Assembly (NCBI GenBank): GCA_012934845.2
Contig: WNNJ02001877.1
Coordinates: 1-64,000 of the forward strand
Source: Pomphorhynchus laevis
Taxonomy: Eukaryota > Acanthocephala > Palaeacanthocephala > Echinorhynchida > Pomphorhynchidae
DNA length: 64,000 nt
Direction: 5' to 3'
Shown: in pieces, positions 31,757 to 42,059 of the stretch
How the letters are laid out: each line of letters begins with the position of its first letter
Position numbering within the stretch: position 1 is the first letter of the stretch
Translations under genes and position numbers: made by a program
The notes under the pieces: generated by a model
The model's input: only the letters and a program-made list of their open reading frames with translations
Database searches by the model: none
What the model was told of the DNA's origin: nothing

Positions 31757-33291
31757 TGTAGAACAATGCATGCCGTGCATGCTTTTTAATGCATGTCAAG
31801 ATAAATGCGCGTGAACTTTTCTAATACTAAAATCGTGCTGTGCAATCACGTGACGCTATGTATAAACTTTGTAGTATATATAAGCAAACTTATCATGTTC
31901 TCAACGCTACACTTAATTTATTGTTTAATAAAGTTGTGGTTTTAATTCAGTGGTTTTGTTGATTTAAAGTTTTATTTTTTGTGGAATTGGATCGATTTAA
32001 AAATATCGTGTAATTTAAAGGTACTCGAAAGTAATGATGACTCATTTTGTATGCAAAAATCGGCCGGTAAACGCCCAACAACGAATAATCAAATGAGGGT
32101 ATTTCAGACAGCGCCAAAAATTGAAATGTAGAAGATACCGTCGAACTGTAGTTTCTAGTCGTGACTGTGAAGCCAAAATTGACGAAAATAAGGAATTCCA
32201 AACGACGTTTGGATTACGACGATGCACGAGGATTAAAATGAAGTCTGGGTGGTAGTGCATAAACTAAGAACGGATAATGTTGTAGAACAATGCATGCTGT
32301 GCATGCTTTTCAATGCTTGTCAAGATAAACGCACGTGACCTTCTTTAATGTTAAAATCGTAATGTGCGATCAAGTCACATGTATAAATTTTGTAGTATAA
32401 ATACACAAACTTATTATCTTATCAACGTTACACTGTAATTTTTTGTTTAATAAAGTTGTTCAAAGTCTATTTCATTTTATTAAACAAGAATTGAAAGGAT
32501 ACCGAGAAGCTAGAGCCGAATACGTCATGTTCAGAAAGCGAATACAAATACTGGCGGTGTATATTTCGTAAGCAATGTCCTGACGAACAATGTCCTAACA
32601 AGTTGCAATGGTTAATCCAGTTCGTTATCCCCCATGTACATGAAAAAATCGCTGACCGAACCGATTTTACAGCGTATTTTGTCGTGCTTGACAATGCGTA
32701 CATACAAAAACAAGATAATATATTATCTCGACAAGCCCTTGCTACTTACCCACGACAGCCATCACAATCTATCTACGAATTCGTTTTAAATTGCATCGTT
32801 TTAGTCGAAATTGCCAGTTAGCCGATGTAACTACCGAGCAAAATATGGCATTGAGTTGATACGAGATGCATTTATCAGCGGAATTTCGTCTGCACTAATA
32901 CAACAAAGACTCCTAGAGCACCAAACCCTGTCTCTTAAACAAGCAATGGGTATTGCTAGGTCATTGAAAATTGTGCATAGAAATGATGAAGAATACCAAC
33001 GTCGACACCAACTAATTGTCGCCTCAATTAAGCTTTCCAAAATTGATACAAAACAAAAATGAAACAAGAATGCCGAATATTTCTGGTTTTGTGGAAAAGA
33101 TTGGCATTAAAAATTACTTTGTCCGGCGAAAGACACCAAATGCTAACATTGCGGCAAGCCAGGACACTGGAAGAAAGTTTGCTGATCTCAGTCTAGACAA
33201 GTTTCAGCTGCCATTAAATTACGCACTGCCATTAAACGATCTCCAAATGAAGAAATCAAAACAGCTAACTGAGTCTACGTATTTAATATAA
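31757..33291 (+). mobile_element. Ty3/gypsy-type LTR element fossil, LTR-internal-LTR-internal
   Basis: Two direct repeats of about 180 bp start TGTAGAACAATGCATG at 31757 and 32281 and include a TATA-like stretch and an AATAAAG signal; they behave as LTRs of moderate divergence. Between them lies only a short piece resembling the end of a gypsy polyprotein. After the second, 32480-33250 resembles a gag region with CCHC zinc knuckles near its end. It is heavily broken, with several interruptions, and is an old fossil. The arrangement implies tandem copies sharing an LTR, or recombination between copies. Confidence 0.7.
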
Positions 33292-33576
33292 TTATAAAAT
33301 AAACAAAACATAATAATGCTAAATCAAAATATAATAATTAAATAATACAATAAATAAGTATTATAAGATTTTCTATAATTTAAATCAAGTTAAAAAAATG
33401 AAATTTAAAATAAACGTCATTTTTATGAATTGACTAATAAATAACAGTTGTTTCAGAATAAAGATTATAGGTCATCAGGAGGAACTGCTATGCTATCGGG
33501 TTTCTGCCCTAATTCCTCGACAGCAGCGGGGACAAATACGTGCTAAAGGCGTATTTCCTCTGATTAAATTTGATTA
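33260..33576 (-). repeat. Repeat flanking the L2-like copy, also at 44.67 and 56.85 kb
   Basis: This non-coding block (TATAGGTCATCAGGAGGAAC, then an AT-rich part and GCTAACTGAGTCTACGTAT) is present inverted after the L2-like copy at 56851-57165 and in diverged form at 44670-45220. It extends the inverted duplication beyond the LINE. On its own sense strand it has GAAA followed 26 nt later by CTGATGA; without a pairing cleavage strand it cannot be called a ribozyme. Confidence 0.75.
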
Positions 33577-34554
33577 AAAAAAGATTTATTTTAACGTGGC
33601 AAATGCGTGCCAGCGCACGCTTCATGACCACAACAAAACAAAAATGTAAATCATGTGTCGAGAATGTGTGATCGGAGGTGTTTGAATGTGATAAAGAAGA
33701 AAGCGCGGCGGACGTCGAGAGGGAGTTGATTCCAGGCGAATGAGGCGGCGAAGAGGAAGGATCGGAGACCGTAGTGGTTGAAGCAATTGGTCACGTAGAG
33801 TATGAGGGTATTACGGGAACGCAGCGATAGCGAGGTGGGGCGAGTGTCGTCTAAGAAAGGAAGATTGATGAACGATGGGGAGCCGACAGCGATGAGACGA
33901 GAAGTAACGAGAAGAAGGCGGAGTTTGATGCGGATGTGGATGGTGGGCCAGGAGAGTTGGGCAAAATATGTGGATGTGTGGTCGAAGCGACGGAGACGAA
34001 AGAGCACTCGAACGGCGATGTTGATTATTCGTTGTAGGGGTAGGATTATGGATTTTGGAAAATTGGCGAAAAGGCTAAGGCAGTAATCGATTTTAGGGAA
34101 AAGAAGCGATGAAAGAAGATACATACAAGAACGGAAGTCGATAAGGGGGCGGATACGGCGGATGTCACGAAGAATTAAGTTAGACGAGCGAACCTTGTTA
34201 CGGACGAAGGGTTTAAAGGAAATGTGATCATCGAAATGGAAGCCTAAGAAAGTGAGATTGTGTACTACGGGGATGATCGATGAGGCAAAAGATACAGTGG
34301 GAGAAGATATGTTTGGTTTACGGGGGAGAATCCACATTATTTTAGACTTGTCGGGATTTAGAACGAGATGGAGATTGGAGAAACCTTTGTAGATAGTAGA
34401 AAGACGGTTCGAGCAGAAATACCGATATCGTGTATGCGATGTGCGGGTGCATGAGCATAGATGAGGATGTAATCGGCGTATTGTATGATGTTAATCGAGA
34501 AAGGTTGGATAAACGGAGAGAGATTGCCAAGCAGAAGAGAGATAAGCAGGGGAC

Positions 34555-35601
34555 CTAGGACTGAACCTTGTGCGGCCCCGCAAAAAATAGGGATGGGAGG
34601 ATAGGATGATGAATTAGAACAGACGCTAAAGGAACGTCCGGATATATATATGAGGCAAACCTTTCGACGGAAGAGGAAAAGCCGTAATCATAACGAAGGC
34701 GAGAAAGGAGGACAGAGTGGCCGACAATATCGAATGCGGAGGAGAGGTCGAGGGAGATGAGAACACTATATAGAGCCCTGTCTCGAGAAATAAGCAAGTC
34801 GTTGTACACTTTTATGCATGTAATTTCTGTGGAGTGATTAGAGCGGAAAGCGGATTGGAAAGGAGGGTACAGATTGGATGAGGAGAGATAAGCATTGATC
34901 TGTATTAAGATGTGGCGTTCTAAAAGCTTAGAAAGAGTAGGGAGTAGTGAAATGGAGCGATAGCTAGAAGGAAGGGAGGTGTCGAGCGATTGTTTCTTTA
35001 GGAGGGGACGAACGATTGCGGATTTCCAGTGTGAATGGAAGACACGACTGCGAATGGACGAGTAAAACAAGGTTGTGAGAAATGGGGATATCGATGAGCA
35101 TATAGATTTTAATATGTGAGTAAGTAGGTGATCGGCAGGTGAGGTTTTGTTGGGCAAGGACATGAGGACAGATGATACTTCTGTAGGTGAGACAGGGAGA
35201 AGATGATAGAGTTCCGGAAGGATGAGGCTAGACTGGGCAGAGTGGGATAGGATGGAGACCGGGGTGTGAGATAGCAACGTGGATACTTTAGTCTGGAGAA
35301 ATGACGAATAATCATGGGCATTGATGTTGCACGGCGAAGAGGAGCGAGCAAGGATTGAGTTAAAAGTATGCCAGAGAGTCTTAGAGTTGAATGAAGTGAT
35401 GATTTTATGCTGCCAGAAGGAGTTACATTTGGTACGTAGTAGGTTGAGATGAGACCGGCGAAGAGCAAGATAGGAATCACTTAAAAACGAAGTGATCGAG
35501 CGGAAATCACGTCTGAGAGAGAGGTGATAGACTCGAAAATCACGGAGAAGTTTACGCTTTGAGAGTAGCCATTGGATGTTGAACCATGGGGCACGGTGCA
35601 A
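34555..35601 (-). CDS. L2-like LINE copy 1, reverse transcriptase part
   Basis: 348 residues with RT motifs LLKKQSLDTSLPSSYRSISL, SAFRSNHSTEITCIKVYNDL and LISLDLSSAFDIVGHSVLL. After DYGFSS the frame departs from the family (SSVERFASYIYPDVPL instead of SAVAWFSSYL in the 43-kb copy), so the last 45 residues are not functional protein. The catalytic box lies downstream in another frame at 34469-34480 and reads YADY. Confidence 0.8.
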   Translation of the reverse strand: MHRAPWFNIQWLLSKRKLLRDFRVYHLSLRRDFRSITSFLSDSYLALRRSHLNLLRTKCNSFWQHKIITSFNSKTLWHTFNSILARSSSPCNINAHDYSSFLQTKVSTLLSHTPVSILSHSAQSSLILPELYHLLPVSPTEVSSVLMSLPNKTSPADHLLTHILKSICSSISPFLTTLFYSSIRSRVFHSHWKSAIVRPLLKKQSLDTSLPSSYRSISLLPTLSKLLERHILIQINAYLSSSNLYPPFQSAFRSNHSTEITCIKVYNDLLISRDRALYSVLISLDLSSAFDIVGHSVLLSRLRYDYGFSSSVERFASYIYPDVPLASVLIHHPILPSLFFAGPHKVQS

Positions 35602-35696
35602 GCGACGGTGGGTGAGAATTGAAGGGCAAGAGAAGATCGAGAGTGGATGTGAGCTCAGAGTCGAAAAGAAAGGTGAAATCGTGAGGAGGTGAATAT

Positions 35697-36062
35697 TTAT
35701 TGTGGGATAGGATAGGGACGATTTGAGTAAGGCAGAACGGAGAAGGGAGAGGTCAAGATTTCTCCAAGGGCGACATAGGATTGTAGGTGTGTGAGGAGGG
35801 TGTGGTTGTGAGTGAGATCAAGGGTGACGAGAAAGTGATCGGATAGACCAGGATCAGAGATGGACTGTGAGCTATAGGCAGCAAAATGATCAGGAACAGC
35901 GATGATGTCGAGTGCCCCACCAAGGATATGTGTAAGGGCAGTTGAGATTAGTTTGTAATTGTAGTTGGATAGAATGTTGATGAACCGGATGGAATCGGTG
36001 GAAGCGGGGCGTTTGAGGCGGATGTTGAAGTCTCCAAGAATGAGTGAAGGGATGGAGGACAA
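35697..36062 (-). CDS. L2-like LINE copy 1, AP-endonuclease part
   Basis: 121 residues. SLILGDFNIRL (the GDxN motif), GGALDIIAV and LSDHFLVTLDL (the catalytic SDH motif) are in the expected order. The N-terminal half of the nuclease is upstream in another frame. Confidence 0.8.
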   Translation of the reverse strand: MSSIPSLILGDFNIRLKRPASTDSIRFINILSNYNYKLISTALTHILGGALDIIAVPDHFAAYSSQSISDPGLSDHFLVTLDLTHNHTLLTHLQSYVALGEILTSPFSVLPYSNRPYPIPQ

Positions 36063-36388
36063 AGAACAGTGTGTAGGAGATCAGCGAGTTTGGTAAAAAA
36101 AATAAGGATGTAGAAGCTGATGAACCAGGACGGTATACAATGGCGAGATCTAGAGTGATTGGGTATAAGAACGACAAGCGAGAAATTCAAAAGAGCAACG
36201 ACTGAAAGGGGGATTGATTTTGATAAGAGACGCGGGGTGACGCGCGAATGCGACGATGCCGCCATGATTATATAGTATCTTATTCTAATACAACGTATAT
36301 TATTTATTATCCATAAAAACACGCATACCATCAACAATGCTCGAGTATCCTGTATATATTTAATATATTTATATAAATATATATCATG

Positions 36389-36455
36389 ATTTGGTCGGCT
36401 TCATCAATTATCCTCGTGAAATTCACACGAGGATAATTGATGAAGCCGACCAAAT
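36389..36455. repeat. Perfect 30-bp-arm inverted repeat
   Basis: 36389-36418 and 36426-36455 are exact reverse complements with spacer AAATTCA. It lies in AT-rich DNA just upstream of the L2-like copy. The following 36.46-36.95 kb has no assignable gene. Confidence 0.95.
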
Positions 36456-38888
36456 GATGATACTCTCTCGTGTATGCAATTGTTCATTCTGTAAATATAT
36501 ATTTAATACATCGAATAATATTCGTGTCAAAAAATTGTTCTTTTTGGCGAAGCATAAAAACAATTATGATGTATTATGACTGGCTAAAATTGTCTTGGTG
36601 ATAATAAATGCGTATAAAGCGTTAGAAAAGGAGAAGCCGCAACAATATTTTACGTAAATTACACGTATTATATCATGCCAGTTGATCGGCATTCTACACG
36701 TGAGAATGACGTCCCCAGTCTGGTCAGAAAATCAAATTATGAATCATCCGGGTATATTCGGGATGAGATCGTGTCGAAAAAAGGACAATGTAGCTTGTAT
36801 TGTCGATTTTTATGCTTAACTTCCAAAATAAGAATACGCCGGCATGGCCCAACTCTCGGCTGCCCCGGTTCTGGTCAATCGCCTATTTCCATAAAAATTC
36901 AGCATCACTTGATGCTCATGTTGACAACACACTTTCAGAAGAGTAATGGGAAACCTCGTTTATTTAGACGCTACCAGTCCGGTTGGTGCGACTGATTCCC
37001 AGATGTGCTGGACCTCAGGCAGCTTTAACTCTTTGAACATACTCTCTGATAATGCGAGGGACGACCAGAGGGAAGATGCTTGGATCAAATGTTTCTTGCA
37101 AAATGTTCATGTTTGCAAGAAAGGTTATTTGCGTGCATGTAATAACTGAGGAAAAATGCAATCACAGTTTGTCTCACAAGATAAAAGTGACCTGACTCAA
37201 ATTCGTTGATCTGACATCCTGGCCAGTTGATGACGCTGTGGTGCGAAAGGGCGACAGACCCGGTAACCAAACTAGAGTAGATGGTCGCGAGGCAAATAGA
37301 AATCGTTGTCACAGAGTTTCGGAAAAACTCGAAGATGGCGATTTTCACGGCGCAAACAGATTAGTGAGCAGCAATGACGTAATAGTGCAATTCGACGGTC
37401 AAGTTTTACCAGAACCAAGGTCCAAACACCTTCAAACTAACCAATTAGGTGCGACAAATACGCAAGTTCAAGTGCAGTGTACAACCTTATGCCTTCTCTG
37501 TTGTCTTTACGGACGTCGTGTTGTCGGCTTTTGCTCATTTCCCAATTCTCCCTCAAGTGGATTAAATGGTATCAGTCAACCACATCTAAAAAACCTGACT
37601 GACTGGTTCATCGTGCGGCCTTTTAGGTTATCGCCTAGTTCAATCCTTGACCTAATTCATCACCGTCGTCCTAAAAAGTTGTGCCAGAATCTACAAGAAA
37701 ATTTTACTGCGGCGCTAAGCTGATGGCATTACAGAAAACTAATGGCGGTATTCACACGATTGCTGTGGGTTGTACGTTGCGCCGCTTGACAGAAAAGATT
37801 GTCGCACGTTAGGTATCAAGCGATATTCTAGGTAAGTTCATGTCTGGACAATTTGGCGTTGGAATACATCGAGGAGTTAAAGCGGAGACTCACGCGTCCA
37901 GATACATTATCGCGAACGCCTTAGTTCCTATAGTTGCGCTTGTTACGTTAGACTTTCATAACGCATTCAACACTGTCAACCGTGGCCACATAGTTAAAAT
38001 GGTTCGCAGGAAGCTACCAGCTTACCTGTCATTCGTCAACCTGTGCTACGGTGGCGATAGTCAAATTATTGCCCGCACAACAATATTCCGTCAGCCGAAG
38101 GTGTTCAACAAGGGAACCCTCTCGGTCCCCTGCTTTTATCACTTGCCGTAAACTAAGTTGTCAAACTTTGCTAGTCACCGCTTTGCCCATGGTATCTCAA
38201 CAACTGTATTTGGGGAGACTCGGATACGATTTATTCGGATGTAGCTAACATAATCAATCAGGGAACGAGAATTGAACTTACAATAAATCCTCAAAAGTCG
38301 AAGTTTTTAACCAGTGATCCTTAGGATCAAATTCGATTGTTGGACTTGATTCCCGAATGCATTCTGACTTATCCCAACGACGTTGTCATCTTGTGCACTC
38401 TGGTAGGAAGCGATTTGGCAGTTAACAAAACCGTGAATCAATGTGTATCGCTTCTCCAAAACACTGTCAAACGGATGGTGGATCTATCTAGACCGTATGC
38501 GCTGTATCTGTTGAGATGTAGCTTTAGCATACCAAAGATTTCTCATCTGCTACGCTGTGCTCCTTGCTATTCCTGACCGTCATTAAAGCATTACGACGAA
38601 ATCCTAAAGTCCGCTCTGGCTAACGTATTTAATTTATATCTGAATGATAAGGCATGGCGACAAGCAACTCTGCCGATTGACTTGGGTGGCTTAGGTCTAT
38701 ATCGTAGTGAAGTTATTACTGCCGGCATATTTGTCCTTAATCGCAGGCACGTCGGTTCTCGTAAAGGCATTGGTGTGACCAAACCTTGAAGCAACCAGCG
38801 GAGTGGACTGCTCGGATTTCCAAAATGGCGTGCGCAGATTGGCGGCTGTGTGCCGAACTGTTGCCAACGGAAAAAAACAGACAAAAAC

Positions 38889-39083
38889 TTTTTAAATAGT
38901 TGATACTGATCCATTATTGATAAATAATTATCGGAGCTGAATCATAGGAAAATGAATTTATTTTTGACATTTTTCTAACTACCGTTAGCATCTTCAGAAA
39001 ATTTTCTGAAGATGCTAACAGTAGTTATCGAAATATCAAAAATAATTTCGTTTTCCTTTGATCCAGCTCCAATAATTATTTAT
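38889..39083. mobile_element. Foldback (MITE-like) element with 10-bp target duplication
   Basis: A 195-bp imperfect palindrome; the central 38984-39019 is perfect. It is inserted in LINE-d and flanked by AGACAAAAAC on both sides (38879-38888 and 39084-39093), while LINE-d continues in frame across it. One end lacks about 30 bp present in the second copy at 44398-44592. No coding. Confidence 0.8.
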
Positions 39084-39527
39084 AGACAAAAACGTTGGTC
39101 TCGTTCTATGCACATGATCGCTAGTGGTTCACTCTTGTTGGAAGCCGATTATGCTAAATGTCGAGCTAGACTGCTCGGAGCGGGAGGCAGGGATTCTGGA
39201 GCTTTCCCGACGGCACTTTCAATCTCGGCGGTTGGCACTAGATGGACGACGTATCCTTCACAATCGCCGTGGGCCTACAACTGGGCATTAAATTTAGCGG
39301 AGAATTCACATGTGGATGCATAAATACCAACGAGGCATCTGGCTTACATGGTCTGGACTGTCGTAATAGCAAATCTCAGCACACTCGACACTCAGAGTTG
39401 AACCACATAATTCGAATGATTTTGTCTTAAGCGAGGATACCTTGTCGATTGGAGCCGGATTGTGTCGAAGCGATTGTAAACGACCAGATGGAGGAACTTT
39501 GTTTCCTCGGTTGAACGGTAAAATACT

Positions 39528-39682
39528 AATATGGGACGCTACCTGCATAAACACTCTATCAGCGAGTTACGAGGATAAAGCAGTCATTCGAACTGCTTTA
39601 CAGTCAATACTAATTTGGGACGCTCCCTGCATAAACCCTATATCGGCGAGTTACGAGAATAAAGCAGTCATTTTTCCATCTT
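39528..39682 (+). repeat. Local tandem duplication inside LINE-d
   Basis: About 77 bp containing GGGACGCTACCTGCATAAAC is repeated as GGGACGCTCCCTGCATAAAC at about 39616, with a short palindrome (CCATCTTGC/GCAAGATGG) directly after it. Confidence 0.85.
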
Positions 39683-40239
39683 GCAGAATGCAAGATGGAA
39701 AAGTACAACGAGATGGATAATAGCATATATACATTCGTTCCATTAGCTGTTGAGTTCTTGGGTGTCTTGAGCAAGGAGACCTCGTATTTTATCGAAGAGA
39801 TCGGAAAATCGATGTCCGGGATCACAGGTGAAATTCGATCAACGGTTTTACTCAGTCAGCGATTAAGCGTAGCGGCTCAGCGATGCAAGTCCGCTTGTAT
39901 ACTCGAGTGCCTAAGCGATCAATCAGTTACCGATTTTTTAAGGATGAAAATAATTCAGTTTTGAAGACTACAATCATAATGTGTTTTAATTGATATTTGA
40001 TAAAATCATTAAATTAAAAGTCAAATCGAAAATTTGACTTTTGATAAATACTTTTTTGATCTCTCCATGTATCAACAGAAGTACACAGAAAAACCAGCAT
40101 TCCTTGGTCGCTATCTCTCTGGGTTTCCAACAGCCCGGACAAATACAAAATTTCTGCATCCTCCGCTTTGTTTCGAAGATGTTTCAATATTTACAGTGAC
40201 AACTTCGCAAAATCCAAAGAATGTATAAAAATACAAGAC

Positions 40240-40845
40240 ATATTATAATCTTTCAAATTCCCAGAATAAGCTATTACAAAGGCATAGCGTACTGCCCGTT
40301 AGTCGCAGCGAAAAGCAATAGCTGATCATTCAAAAATACTCAAAAAATATATTAGAGCCACATTAAACAGCAATTATGTAACTAACAATTTGAAGAGCAT
40401 ATCCTTGAAATATAATGCAGACTTGAATGTGTCCAAAAACGGGGAGCTAACATTTGTGGAATTCTTAAATGGAAATCTCTAAATGAATGAAGTGTGGTAT
40501 ACGCTATCCCTTGCGCAAATTGTAATAAAATGTATTGTGGCCAAACAAAGGAGGGATGAGTTAAAAGATTATATCAACACTAATACTCTTTGAAACTACA
40601 CGACACGTCTTCTGCTATCTTTAACCATATCACAAATACACACCATTTAGTTCAATTTAACAGGACTATTACCTTACATAAGGAAAACGATTTACATCGT
40701 CGAATAGTAACGGGGTCCTTATTCATCAATACAAAAGACTCGATGGAAAGAAATAAATCTAATTGGAGTTTAAAACTTCATCCAAAGAATATTGCTAGAA
40801 CTATAAAGAATATACTCAGTACCGTTTCGTCATCACAATGACTCA
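40240..40845 (+). mobile_element. Penelope-like element fragment (nuclease end)
   Basis: Plus strand. Near 40.49 kb translation gives VVYAIPCANCNKMYCGQT, the GIY and YIG half-motifs with CxxC, followed from 40590 by SLKLHDTSSAIFNHITNTHH, the usual histidine block. RT thumb remnants precede it. Broken by several stops. Confidence 0.75.
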
Positions 40846-41086
40846 TCAGTGCCAGATCCCTCCCACTACTGGATGCAGATGAGAACTGGCAGACGGCACA
40901 CAAGTCATGTGTATGAAGTACCAGAAAGATTTCTGGTAACTTCACATTTAGTGCTAAATCAGCAATACTGCTTCACCAAATAGGAGCATTAGCAAAAGCA
41001 CTGGGAATGCCAGCACTGGTCTCTTGAATATCGGCTAACTTGAATCATGAATCTCAAAGGAGAGTGAGACCAATCGGCGTGAAATA

Positions 41087-41290
41087 CGTAGTTATTACTG
41101 AAGCCAGACGCGCAAGAACGGTAGCAAGTACCGTTCGAAATGCCAGCGAGACCAGCGCTGGCATTTCGAACGGTTCTTCCGCGTCTGGCTTCAATGATAA
41201 CAACGATTGTATAAGCAAATGCCATTATGTTGTACATGTATGTTGAATCATGTATGTTGTACAAACGCCATTTTGTACAACAAAATGGCA
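41087..41290. repeat. Complex inverted repeats
   Basis: CCGTTCGAAATGCCAGCG is answered after AGAC by CGCTGGCATTTCGAACGG, inside a longer imperfect palindrome (GAAGCCAGACGCG with CGCGTCTGGCTTC). A second one around 41.23-41.29 kb uses TTGTACAA and GCCATTTTGT. Apparent open frames across it are mirror images of each other, not genes. Confidence 0.85.
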
Positions 41291-41554
41291 TTTGTATTAT
41301 TTTAGTGTTTATAGGACATGATCATTACTTAAAAAGAAAAATGAAATATTGTTGATGGATGGCATAAACAGTTAATAAAAATAGTAGAAGTATATGGATA
41401 TTGAATTTGAATATTTAATATATATAGTATACTGAATATTTTTTTGTGAATACGAAAGAATACTTTACTTTTGTAGTTTTACACACTAAAAGAAAGTTTA
41501 ACTTGCATGCTTTTTTACAACCTTCAACGGGAAGCTTAATCCTGATTGCGCCTA

Positions 41555-41630
41555 CCACAGACGCCTAGCGCCCAATGAGGCGTTTCGACTTCAGTCTACT
41601 CATCACTACAAGGTGGTCTCATCAGTGTGG
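41555..41630 (-). ncRNA. Type I hammerhead ribozyme, minus strand
   Basis: Reading the minus strand: helix I CCACA (41630-41626) with TGTGG (41559-41555); CTGATGA (41625-41619); helix II GAC (41618-41616) with GTC (41589-41587), capped by an inner CAC/GTG hairpin; GAAA (41586-41583); helix III ACGCCT (41583-41578) with AGGCGT (41566-41561); cleavage C at 41560 after GT. The order is standard. Surrounding 41.3-42.0 kb is otherwise unassigned and may be a retrozyme-like unit. Confidence 0.7.
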
Positions 41631-42059
41631 CCATTTAGCTGCACAACTTCGACAGTACTTAATCCTCAGTAAACCTCTGAAAGAAATTTACTAAACGCAC
41701 GCTCCTCCACCTGTTGTCGATCCTTACATCTGGTATTGTTTGCGTAAGCAATGCCTCCACAGGACAGTACGTGCAATATCTTTCCTTCCTTCATCAGCTT
41801 ACTAAGGTTGCTGAACAAGCAACACACGCTTATATGCAGCTGAAGCACAAGGCACGAGCAAAGCTCTATAGCTACAAAGCACGAGCAAAAGCTCTAGCGT
41901 AGATGCTAAAATACGTCACTTCACATATATTGGATATATCAATACAACAATTGGTGACGTTGTAAATACGAAAGAATTAACGAACATTATTCGTGTTCTG
42001 AGCAGGATTCAGATTCCATCAAACTTGTAAACATTCTTTCCGACAATAATTTCCATTTA

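Larger units (their letters stand above)
33577..36285 (-). mobile_element. L2-like LINE, long copy 1
   Basis: Minus strand. The endonuclease part begins near 36.26 kb (GGIVAFARHP, YRPGSSASTS), RT follows at 35.6-34.4 kb, and the 3' end is the hairpin GCGTGCGCTGGCACGC with CACGTTAAAATAAATC. It is nearly identical to the copies at 50.1-52.0 kb (minus) and 54.27-56.85 kb (plus), sharing the same frame disruptions, and so is a duplicate of an already defective element. Confidence 0.9.
36950..39965 (+). mobile_element. LINE-d, decayed copy
   Basis: Plus strand. RT fragments at 37238-37720 (HGANRLVSSNDVIVQFD, SSGLNGISQPHLKNLTD) and 37840-38151 (GQFGVGIHRGVKAETHASRY, VTLDFHNAFNTVNR with the first catalytic Asp). 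Post-RT blocks follow: RQATLPIDLGGLGLYRS near 38.65 kb, [20 protein letters not shown] near 39.35 kb, RPDGGTLFP near 39.5 kb, and SQRLSVAAQRCKSACILECL at 39.85 kb. Related to the minus copy at 46.5-48.8 kb. The clade is not clear to me. Many frame breaks; a foldback element is inserted at 38889-39083. Confidence 0.75.

Noticed and set aside
33802-34086. Plus-strand arginine-rich frame of 94 residues, repeated at 50352 and 56337
   Set aside because: Antisense shadow of the L2-like LINE coding region; its conservation only reflects copy identity.
39742-39965. Independent host gene at the end of LINE-d
   Set aside because: The motif SQRLSVAAQRCKSACIL matches the C-terminal block expected for the LINE, not a host protein.
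41040-41291. Mirror-image open frames around 41.1 kb
   Set aside because: They arise from a long inverted repeat and read the same palindrome from both sides.
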